In this document: one piece after another, positions 55,168 to 62,401 of the stretch
Layout: each line of letters opens with the position of its first letter
Numbering within the stretch: the stretch's first letter is position 1
NCBI RefSeq assembly: GCF_033954835.1
Contig: NZ_CP121471.1
Span: 4,892,501-4,956,500, forward strand
Source: Thiorhodovibrio frisius
Lineage (GTDB): Bacteria > Pseudomonadota > Gammaproteobacteria > Chromatiales > Chromatiaceae
Length of the DNA stretch: 64,000 nt
Direction: 5' to 3'
Notes under the pieces: model-generated
The model's input: the letters and a program-made list of their open reading frames with translations, nothing else
Databases searched by the model: none
Told to the model about the DNA's origin: nothing
Made by a program: the position numbers and the translations under genes

Positions 55168-55632
55168 ATGCTCCCATCCATGGCCATTGACCACTACGAC
55201 AAGCGCATCCTCGCCGAGCTACAGGCCAACGGGCGCATCAGCAATCAGGAACTGGCTGATCGCATTGGCCTGTCGCCTTCTCCCTGCCTGCGGCGTGTGC
55301 GAGCGCTGGAGGACAGCGGCATCATCTCAGGCTACCGCGCGCTTCTGAACGCACGCGCGCTGGGTCTGGATCTGATCGCCTTCATCAGCATCGCGATGGA
55401 CCGCCACACGCCGGAGCGCTTCGCCAATTTCGATGGCGCCGTGGCGACTTGGCCAGAAGTGCTGGAGTGCTCACTGATCACCGGGCGCGATGCCGACTAT
55501 CAGCTAAAAGTGCTGGTGCGCGACATGGATGCCTATCAGGACTTGCTGTTACGCAAGATCACCCGCATCGAAGGAGTCACAGGGGTGCATTCGAGCTTCG
55601 TGCTGCGTAAGCGCTCAGTGAAATACGTCTAG
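55168..55632 (+). CDS. Lrp/AsnC-family regulator, C-terminus rewritten by IS66 insertion
   Basis: 154 residues (start 55168, or 55180 at MAIDHYDKRIL). The N-terminal HTH is AELQANGRISNQELADRIGLSPSPCLRRVRALEDSGIISGYRA, and the RAM effector domain follows (LDLIAFISIAMDRHTPER, VLECSLITGRDADYQLKVLVRDMDAY, VHSSFVLR). Residues 148-154 (KRSVKYV) and the stop are encoded by the left end of the IS66 element. Joining the flanks restores R147 followed by QVVERTALPLESIRTETST and a stop, giving 166 residues. It would still bind DNA but may have lost part of its last helix. Divergent from leuA, so a role in leucine/amino-acid response is plausible. Confidence 0.9.
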   Translation: MLPSMAIDHYDKRILAELQANGRISNQELADRIGLSPSPCLRRVRALEDSGIISGYRALLNARALGLDLIAFISIAMDRHTPERFANFDGAVATWPEVLECSLITGRDADYQLKVLVRDMDAYQDLLLRKITRIEGVTGVHSSFVLRKRSVKYV

Positions 55633-55742
55633 CCCGTCGGCGACGGGCGCCAGACAATGGCGGGATGAAGCGGAACCGAGTGTCAGCCCAGCGACTGCGC
55701 CCGCGCCATGGGGGCGCGTTTGCGCGTGCCGCCCCGTTGCAG

Positions 55743-57428
55743 TCAGGCGGCGTCGGTATCCCTGATCGAGGTCAGAACAGGTGGAGTGCAAAGCGCGTCG
55801 GGGCGGACATTGAACGGCAGCAGCGCCTCAATGGCTTCAGGTGTGCGTGCCAGCGGCAACTGCTCAAAGAGGTGATTGAGGTACGCCCACGGTTCCAGTC
55901 CATTGGCCTTGGCCGTTTCAATGAGGCTGTAAAGCAGCGCGCTGGTCTGCGCGCCTTCCGGACAGCCGGAGAACAGCCAATTCTTGCGGCCTACCACAAA
56001 GGGACGGATCGCATTCTCCGCCTCATTGTTGTCGATCTCCACCGCGCCATGATCGAGGAAGACCAGCAAGGTCGGCCACTGATTCAAGGCGTAGCCAATG
56101 GCCTTGCCGAGCAAGCTCTTCGGCGCCACACGCTGGACATGGCGATCCAGCCAGGTCTTGATGCGCTCAACGACAGGGCGGCTGAAGGCCTGGCGCTCAC
56201 GCACCCGGGTGTTGGCATTCGCCTGCTCCAGACGCAAGCGCTTCTCAATTCCATAGAGCTCGCCAATCAGCGCGACCATCTCCGCCGCGACCGAGGCATG
56301 GCGCCCGCCGGCGGCCTCGACGAACTTGCGCCGCACGTGCGCCCAGCAACCGGCATGGGCGATGATCTCGGGTGCGTTGGCCAAGACATGATAGGCACTG
56401 TAGCCATCGGACTGCAAAATCAGCGCTACCGGTGGATCACTGCCGCTGCCAGAGGCAAGCGCGCCGAACAACACCTCCTGCGGGACCGATGCCGCGCGCG
56501 AGGGAGCGTATTCAAACCAGCGCACCGGCTGCTCGCGCGGACCGCCGCAGAACACCCACATGAAGGAGTCCTGGGTATTGTCTCGGCCCGGTTCGTTGAG
56601 CACTTGCAGCCGGGTCTCGTCAATCTTCGTCGTCGGTCCGCGCAGCAGTTGCGCCTTGATCGCAGCGGCAATTGGAGCAAGGGGCTTTTGCAACTGCATC
56701 AACCACCCGGCCATGGTCTGGCGCGGGATGTCGATCCCCTCGCGGGCGAAGATCTTCTCCTGGCGATACAGCGGCAAGGCATCGACGAACTTCCCCGTCA
56801 CAATGGAGGCAAGCAGCGAGGCATGCGCGATGGCCTTGGGGATGATCTGTGGGGCGCGCGGGGCGATTTTGATACCCGCCTCGCCGTCCTCGACGCTGTC
56901 GTTGACCGGGGCATATTTGGCCCGCTTGTAGGTGATGACATAGGTCTGACGCGGCAGGTCAGCGAGCTGCTCGGAGACGTCATAGCCAATGAAGCGCCAG
57001 TCATCGCCCATGGCGGCTTTTTCGTCTTCGCCAACATCAAGAATGCGCTCCAGGCGCGGCAGATGCGCTGGCAGCGGAGAACGTTTGGGCTGGCCCTTGG
57101 GCTTGTTGCCCGTGTTGGCCTCGTCCTTCGGGGGCTTGGTCTGCGCGGCGGCCTCGGCTTCAAGCTCTCCGATCAGCGCCTCGAGCTCGGTCTCGTCAAA
57201 CAGCTTGAGCTGGCTGTCAGGCACCCGATCGGCACTCGGGCCAAAGCGTTTGCGCCGCAATAACTCGATGTATTCAAGCAATTGGTCAATGCGTTTGGTA
57301 TCGCTCTCGATGCGTTCTTGCTTTTCTGTCAGGGCACGGTTCAAACCCGCCAATTGATCATGCAATTGGTGGATGATCCCGTGCAATTGCTCGGGATCAT
57401 TGGGTAATGATTGAACCTTGGATACCAT
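55743..57428 (-). CDS. tnpC: IS66 transposase TnpC
   Basis: 561 residues. DDE-type residues are recognisable: first Asp in TKIDETRLQVL, second in ALILQSDGYSAYHVL, Glu in VEIDNNEAENAIRPFVVGRKNWLF, the IS66 signature. The N-terminus is a coiled coil (LHDQLAGLNRALTEKQERIESDTKRIDQLLEYIELLRRKRFG). The zinc-finger stretch common in IS66 proteins has lost its cysteines (RAKYAPVNDSVEDGE). It ends 136 bases inside the left end of the element. Confidence 0.95.
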   Translation of the reverse strand: MVSKVQSLPNDPEQLHGIIHQLHDQLAGLNRALTEKQERIESDTKRIDQLLEYIELLRRKRFGPSADRVPDSQLKLFDETELEALIGELEAEAAAQTKPPKDEANTGNKPKGQPKRSPLPAHLPRLERILDVGEDEKAAMGDDWRFIGYDVSEQLADLPRQTYVITYKRAKYAPVNDSVEDGEAGIKIAPRAPQIIPKAIAHASLLASIVTGKFVDALPLYRQEKIFAREGIDIPRQTMAGWLMQLQKPLAPIAAAIKAQLLRGPTTKIDETRLQVLNEPGRDNTQDSFMWVFCGGPREQPVRWFEYAPSRAASVPQEVLFGALASGSGSDPPVALILQSDGYSAYHVLANAPEIIAHAGCWAHVRRKFVEAAGGRHASVAAEMVALIGELYGIEKRLRLEQANANTRVRERQAFSRPVVERIKTWLDRHVQRVAPKSLLGKAIGYALNQWPTLLVFLDHGAVEIDNNEAENAIRPFVVGRKNWLFSGCPEGAQTSALLYSLIETAKANGLEPWAYLNHLFEQLPLARTPEAIEALLPFNVRPDALCTPPVLTSIRDTDAA

Positions 57429-57479
57429 GCCACGAATGATAGCGAAAACCCCTGTTTCAATACAAGCGGTTTTTGCTAA

Positions 57480-57833
57480 TCAAATGAGATTGAAACGTGC
57501 TTGCTGATGGCCTTCAATCCGTTGCGGATTGAGCCCTTCGAGTAACCAATGCAATTCGCGCAGCGATAATGTGACCGGTTGCCTGACGCTCGCTTCTGGC
57601 CACCAGAAGCGCTGTTGCTCCAAGCGCCGATACCACAGCCAGAAGCCGTTGTTGTACCAATAGAGAATCTTGAGTTTGTCGCGCGCGCGATTGCAGAAGA
57701 CAAACAGATGACTGGAGAAGGGGTCGGCGGCAAGGGTGTCGCTGACGATCCCGGCCAGACCATCGATCTGCTTGCGCATGTCGGTGGCGCCGGCGACCAG
57801 ATAGACTTGGGTGTGGGTACCGATGCCGATCAT
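57480..57833 (-). CDS. tnpB: IS66 accessory protein TnpB
   Basis: 117 residues: VYLVAGATDMRKQIDGLAGIV, LFVFCNRARDKLKILYWYNNGFWLWYRRLEQQRFWWPE, the family pattern of the IS66 Orf2. It lies between tnpA (ATGA overlap) and tnpC, 51 bases upstream of tnpC. Confidence 0.93.
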   Translation of the reverse strand: MIGIGTHTQVYLVAGATDMRKQIDGLAGIVSDTLAADPFSSHLFVFCNRARDKLKILYWYNNGFWLWYRRLEQQRFWWPEASVRQPVTLSLRELHWLLEGLNPQRIEGHQQARFNLI

Positions 57834-58192
57834 GAGGCGGCTGCGCGTAGGAGTCGGATGACCTGTTGCAATGTCGAGACATCAACGCCGACACCGATAT
57901 CCAGGCGCAGACCACCGGGACAATGCAGACTCAGCGCGGTGGTGGCGGTGGTGGCGGTGGGTGCGTCGTCGCTGAGCCAGTGCACCGGGACCAGGCTATG
58001 AGTGGGGCCGGCGCTGGGCGTTGGCTCCGCCGGCTGGCGTTGCCGCGCGCGGCGGAAGATGGCGCGCCAGCGCGCAAAACTCGCCACCGAGATGCCCTGG
58101 CGCCGGCAGTACTCGCCCTGGGTCAGCCCGCTGCTCGCCCACCCATCAACCAACGCTTGCCACTGCTGGCGAGTGCGCCGCCTCTGTGCCAT
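57830..58192 (-). CDS. tnpA: IS66 accessory protein TnpA
   Basis: 120 residues: helix-turn-helix of the TnpA type (RQQWQALVDGWASSGLTQGEYCRRQGISVASFARWRAIFRR). It is followed by a Thr/Ala-rich stretch encoded by a run of ACC triplets (57938-57960). The stop overlaps the tnpB start by 4 bases. Confidence 0.9.
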   Translation of the reverse strand: MAQRRRTRQQWQALVDGWASSGLTQGEYCRRQGISVASFARWRAIFRRARQRQPAEPTPSAGPTHSLVPVHWLSDDAPTATTATTALSLHCPGGLRLDIGVGVDVSTLQQVIRLLRAAAS

Positions 58193-58344
58193 GCTGATGC
58201 CCTCTGTCGCTGTTCATGTGGTGGGCATCGTGGCTGATCGCCATGGGCTGGGCTAGATGTACTTAACTGAGCGCTTACCGTGCTGCGGCAGGTGGTCGAG
58301 CGCACTGCCCTGCCGCTTGAGAGTATTCGCACGGAGACCAGCAC

Positions 58345-58752
58345 ATGAGCGAACAACCCGCATCCGAAGCCTCCATGATGGCCGTGACCCTGAACGGCAT
58401 CGCCCAACTGGAGTACGACCGCGCCAAGTCGCTGCCCGATTACCAGGGTGCCTATCTGGCGAAAATGGACGAGCGCATGGATGCAGAAGGCGTTGTCATC
58501 GACGGTCAGCACCTGCACGCGCCCGATCTGGGCCAGAAAGCCCAGTTCATCGCCGCGAATCTGACCGAGGCCATCACCACCAACCAGGAGGCGCTCGCCG
58601 CTGCCATGTGCACCTGGCTCGCCACCCGAATGCCGGACTTGAAGCAAGTAAGCATCCGCGAGCAGGACGGCGGCTATGAGATCCACCTGGATTTTACCAA
58701 GCCTTATGTAAAGCAGCACCCGATTCGCTTCGGCCGACCCGGCGAGCCGTGA
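58345..58752 (+). CDS. Hypothetical protein formerly coupled to the lrp-like gene
   Basis: 135 residues, acidic N-terminus, helical then mixed: AVTLNGIAQLEYDRAKSLPDYQGAYLAKMDERMDAEGVVIDGQH, QFIAANLTEAITTNQEALAAAMCTWLATRMPDLKQVSI. I do not recognise a domain. The ATG at 58345 overlaps by 4 bases (ATGA) with the stop codon that the lrp-like gene would have without the IS. So the two were translationally coupled, and the IS has separated them by 2.7 kb. Expression now depends on a promoter within the IS end or downstream. Confidence 0.6.
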   Translation: MSEQPASEASMMAVTLNGIAQLEYDRAKSLPDYQGAYLAKMDERMDAEGVVIDGQHLHAPDLGQKAQFIAANLTEAITTNQEALAAAMCTWLATRMPDLKQVSIREQDGGYEIHLDFTKPYVKQHPIRFGRPGEP

Positions 58753-58818
58753 TTTTGGGCGTCTCGACCTCTAGGTCCGCAGGGGGCGGCCTTGTGGTCG
58801 CCTCTACCAGGCCAGCGG

Positions 58819-61092
58819 TCAGAAGCGCGGCTCTTGCCAGGCGGCCCAGTCGATGGCCTCAAGCGCAGCAGTAAATTCGCGCAGCGCGCCGGCCACGCCG
58901 ATGTAGTGACCGGCGATGGCGAGCAGATATTGCCGCCCGCTTTGCTGGCCAGGATCCTCCGTCGCCGCCGGATTGGGCGCATCCATTCGCGCCAGTTCTG
59001 GCAGCGCCCAGGCGCGCAAGCGCCCCAGTGCATCGAGCCGAACCCGGACCTCCGGCTGATCGAGCCGCGCGGCGAGTTGGAGCAGCAGAACACCAAAAAC
59101 CCGCCGATAACGGCGCCCCAAGGGCAAAAGCCACCGGTTGCAATCGAGATGCTGCGGCTGCGGCGGGCCGGCGCGCAGGCGTGCGCGTTGCAGAGCACGG
59201 GCGCGGATGCTCAGGCTCTGCGCGGCGACGATCAGGGCGTCGATGCGCGCTTGGTCGTTGTGCGGGATCGCTGGATCACTGGCCAGTGGGGCGCACTGTG
59301 CCAGGCGCTGCAACTGCTCGCGCTGGCGCTGTTCGCTGACTTGCATCACTCGGGCAAAATCCACCCGCCCCCGATCAGCCAATGCTCGCTGACTGCTGGC
59401 AATGCCGAGCAACAGATCGCGCAGGTTGCGCTGCAACAACTGACGTGGTCGATAGCCCGCGATCACCCCGAGCACGAGCAGGCCAACCAAAAAACCGCTC
59501 AGCACACTGGAGGCGATATTGAGATACCCGGTCAGGCTGATCTGCTGCTCCGGCGCCAGGGCCGGCATCACAATGCTCATGACCAGCAGGCCAAGAAAGT
59601 ACAGATTGTGCGGCTTGGCATGGGCATGGAAGAAATACAGCCCGGCAAAGTAGAAAGGAAAAAGCACCAACGCCAGTTCAACAAAGCCATCGAGCCGTGG
59701 CATGGCGAGCAGATAAACAGGCGCGGTCAGCAGACAACCGGCCAGGGCACCGAGAAACACCCGATGCCCGGGTTGCTCGGCGGGCAGATCGTTCAGAGTG
59801 TCGATACCAATGATAATGACCGCCATCAACGCGCCGAGAAAGCCGCTTGGCGGCCATTGCCACTGAAACCAGACCAGCAACATGACCCAGAAAGCAACCA
59901 CGGCCGCCAGGGCATGGGGTAAAGCAGCCTTGAGCATGAACGACAGCGGCATGGGCAGCGCCGCCGGCAACTCGGGGTCTGCTAGGGAACGCCCGGCGGC
60001 CAGTGCCTCGGCCGCACGCGCAAGCTGAGCAACTTCCGCAGCCAGCGCGCGGCATTGATGCAGAGTCGCTAGCCGCAGGGCGTTACCTCTCCCATCGCGA
60101 CCAGCGCGCTCAGCCGCCGTGGGCAATAGGGCATCAAGCTTGGCCTCAACCCGTGCCTGCCGAGCCTGGACGTCAGCGCCATTGGCGCCCGGTGGCTGAT
60201 GCGGGCGGCAAGTCGCCAGAACCTCGGCCAGTTCGTCAAGCGTGCGCGCCAACGGCTCGCGCTGCGCGGCATCCAGCAGTGGTAATTCGCCATTCAGAGC
60301 AAGGCGCAAGCTTTCGGCCAGGGCCAGCAGGGAGCCGGTCACCGCGCTGATGCCGCGAATCTCCGCTTCATAGGTCTCGCGCAACCGCCGGTAGCCGCTG
60401 CTGTCGAGAATGGCGGCGGTCAGAATCTCGCGCAGCCGGATCGAGGCGCCAAAGATGGCTTGCGGCGGCGCGGGAATCGCGCCCGACTGAGGCTCGCGCA
60501 GCGCCTCGGCCAGCGCGCGCGAATAATTCCTCAGGTTGTCCAGCGCGGCCGTAATTTCCCGCCGATAGATCCGCCCGGCGGTCTGGGGCCAGAACAGGCC
60601 ATTGATCACCAGCACGATCAGAATGCCAAGCACGGCCTCTGAGGTGCGATAGACCGCGAGCTGAAAGGCCAGCTCCGGCTGGGGCACCGCATCGGCGACG
60701 ATCACAGTCGCTGTGATAGCAACCATATACCAGGCATAGCCATAGCTGCTCGCCCGAATCTGGTACATGGCCAGCCCAATGAGCAGCGAGACCAGCGCCA
60801 GCAGCGCCCAACGGTCCTCGATCATCCAGGCCAGCAGCAGGAGCACTGCCAGCGCCCCGGCCAGAGTGCCGAACACGCGCATCAGCCCCTTGCGCAGCGA
60901 GGAACCAAGATAGGGGGTTTGCAGAAAGAGCACCGCGATGGGCGCGAGGAAAGGATCCGGCCACTGAAGCCAAAGCACCAGCGCCCAGGCCAGAATGAGC
61001 CCAAACGCGGTCTTAAACGCATTGACCGCTGCCGTCGGGCTCCAGCGCAACCAGTCGGCCAGAGTGCGCGGGCGCCTAGCGACCATGCTCAT
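58819..61092 (-). CDS. FUSC-family inner-membrane exporter
   Basis: 757 residues from the ATG at 61092, which overlaps the hlyD stop as ATGA. Two repeats of membrane helices (about 20-180 and 370-520) flank cytoplasmic regions, the FUSC/AaeB architecture: NAFKTAFGLILAWALVLWLQWPDPFLAPIAVLFLQTPYLGSSLRKGLMRVFGTLAG and ALAAVVAFWVMLLVWFQWQWPPSGFLGALMAVIIIGIDTL. It pairs with a HlyD adaptor and a DUF1656 protein, as in AaeAB-AaeX, which exports aromatic acids. The substrate is not decided. Confidence 0.92.
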   Translation of the reverse strand: MSMVARRPRTLADWLRWSPTAAVNAFKTAFGLILAWALVLWLQWPDPFLAPIAVLFLQTPYLGSSLRKGLMRVFGTLAGALAVLLLLAWMIEDRWALLALVSLLIGLAMYQIRASSYGYAWYMVAITATVIVADAVPQPELAFQLAVYRTSEAVLGILIVLVINGLFWPQTAGRIYRREITAALDNLRNYSRALAEALREPQSGAIPAPPQAIFGASIRLREILTAAILDSSGYRRLRETYEAEIRGISAVTGSLLALAESLRLALNGELPLLDAAQREPLARTLDELAEVLATCRPHQPPGANGADVQARQARVEAKLDALLPTAAERAGRDGRGNALRLATLHQCRALAAEVAQLARAAEALAAGRSLADPELPAALPMPLSFMLKAALPHALAAVVAFWVMLLVWFQWQWPPSGFLGALMAVIIIGIDTLNDLPAEQPGHRVFLGALAGCLLTAPVYLLAMPRLDGFVELALVLFPFYFAGLYFFHAHAKPHNLYFLGLLVMSIVMPALAPEQQISLTGYLNIASSVLSGFLVGLLVLGVIAGYRPRQLLQRNLRDLLLGIASSQRALADRGRVDFARVMQVSEQRQREQLQRLAQCAPLASDPAIPHNDQARIDALIVAAQSLSIRARALQRARLRAGPPQPQHLDCNRWLLPLGRRYRRVFGVLLLQLAARLDQPEVRVRLDALGRLRAWALPELARMDAPNPAATEDPGQQSGRQYLLAIAGHYIGVAGALREFTAALEAIDWAAWQEPRF

Positions 61093-62132
61093 GGCGTCGA
61101 ATTGGGTGGCGCGCTCGCCGGGGCAGCCTTGTCCGCCGCGGACGCGGGCAGAATGGCCAGGCTCGCGGTGGTGCCGATGCGCAGCGGGACATCCGCCGGG
61201 CGCTCCAGCAGGCGGATGCGCACCGGAATGCGCTGGGCCAGGCGAATCCACTCGAAGGTCGGCGAGACCTCGGCTAGACCACTCGGATGATCGCTCTGAT
61301 TGCGCCGCGCAATGCCGTGGGCGATGCTCTCCACCTCACCGCGCAGTGGGCGTTTGGGGTAGCCCATTAAGGTCACGGCGGCAGGCGCGCCGATGGGAAT
61401 GGCCGCCAGGTCGGTCTCCTTGAAATAGGCTGTCACCCAGAAAGACTCCTGCTCGATCAACGCCAGTTGCACCACGCCGGCCTTGGCATATTGCCCCAGG
61501 TTCAGGGTCAGATTGGTTACATAACCGTTGACGGGCGCGGTGATGCGGGTGAGCTTCAGCTGGAGTTGAGCCGTATCCAGTCTAGTCTGAGCGGCGGCCA
61601 GGGCGGCGCTGGCCAATTCGCTGACGGCGATTTTCAGCTGATAAGCCTCGTCAGCCAGCTCGCCGCTCTGATGCTGCTTGCCCGCGCGCACCAGATCGGC
61701 GCGGGCAGTGTCGGCTTCCGCCCTGGCCTGCGTCAGATCGGCCTCGGCCTCTGCAAACGCCAGTTGATAGAGCCTGGGGTCAAGCTCGAACAGCAGGTCG
61801 CCGGCCCGCACCGGCTGGTTGTCGCTGACCGCGACCCGAATCACCGGCCCCGAGACCTGGGGCGCCACCCCGATCACCCGCCCCAGCACCTGCCCATCGC
61901 GTGTCCAGGGATGGCCGCGCTGGGAGTGCCAGGCCCAAAACAGCGCGGCGCAGGCGATGGCGACCATAGCAAGAGTGACCAGCACCCGCAGGCTATCCGG
62001 TACAGAGCGCGGCACTTGCCACCTGGCGTTCTTGCGCCGAGGTGGGGCTGGCTCGCTTCGGACTGGCTGGGACTCTGTCTGGGTCTCGGGCTGGGTCTCG
62101 GCCTCTGATACTGGTACGGTGTTTTGCTTCAT
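61089..62132 (-). CDS. HlyD-family membrane-fusion protein
   Basis: 347 residues. One N-terminal transmembrane helix (VLVTLAMVAIACAALFWAWHS) follows a Gln/Glu/Pro-rich head. Biotinyl-lipoyl halves are VIGVAPQVSGPVIRVAVSDNQPVRAGDLLFELDP and LKLTRITAPVNGYVTNLTLNLGQYAKAG, with a coiled-coil hairpin between them, then a beta-barrel. It links the FUSC protein to an outer-membrane channel. It lies 16 bases downstream of the DUF1656 gene and overlaps the FUSC gene. Confidence 0.94.
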   Translation of the reverse strand: MKQNTVPVSEAETQPETQTESQPVRSEPAPPRRKNARWQVPRSVPDSLRVLVTLAMVAIACAALFWAWHSQRGHPWTRDGQVLGRVIGVAPQVSGPVIRVAVSDNQPVRAGDLLFELDPRLYQLAFAEAEADLTQARAEADTARADLVRAGKQHQSGELADEAYQLKIAVSELASAALAAAQTRLDTAQLQLKLTRITAPVNGYVTNLTLNLGQYAKAGVVQLALIEQESFWVTAYFKETDLAAIPIGAPAAVTLMGYPKRPLRGEVESIAHGIARRNQSDHPSGLAEVSPTFEWIRLAQRIPVRIRLLERPADVPLRIGTTASLAILPASAADKAAPASAPPNSTP

Positions 62133-62147
62133 TGGTCAGCCGAAGAT

Positions 62148-62366
62148 TTAGCCGAAGAAAGGGATAACAGTGGCGCCGACCAGCACCGAACAGGCAATGA
62201 CCAGCGCCAGCAAAAACAGCGGAGGATGCCAGACAAAACGGCTCAGCCCAAAGTCATTGGCCAAGCGACTCAGCGCCCAGGCCAGCAGCCAGCCGACCAG
62301 CACCGCCGGCAGCCAGGGCGGGATGAAGACACCGTTTAAGCTGATTTCTGCGGGCACACTTGGCAT
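62148..62366 (-). CDS. DUF1656 small membrane protein (AaeX-like)
   Basis: 72 residues from the ATG at 62366 (a TTG at 62405 adds 13). Two hydrophobic helices (LPAVLVGWLLAWALSRLA and PPLFLLALVIACSVLVGATVI) and the motif FVWHPPLFLLAL, typical of DUF1656. It is the usual third partner of FUSC-HlyD efflux operons. Cotranscribed with both. Confidence 0.9.
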   Translation of the reverse strand: MPSVPAEISLNGVFIPPWLPAVLVGWLLAWALSRLANDFGLSRFVWHPPLFLLALVIACSVLVGATVIPFFG

Positions 62367-62401
62367 GATCAACACGGGGTGCGCAAATTCAAGCCAAGCG
62401 C

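Larger units (their letters stand above)
55607..58278. mobile_element. Complete IS66-family insertion sequence
   Basis: 2672 bases. The ends are inverted repeats of about 29 bases starting GTAAGCGCTCAGT (55607-55635 and 58250-58278, about four mismatches). An 8-bp target duplication CGTGCTGC flanks it exactly (55599-55606 and 58279-58286), the size IS66 elements make. It carries tnpA, tnpB and tnpC on the minus strand, in the usual order. The insertion is in the 3' end of the lrp-like gene. The identical target copies suggest a fairly recent event. Confidence 0.95.
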
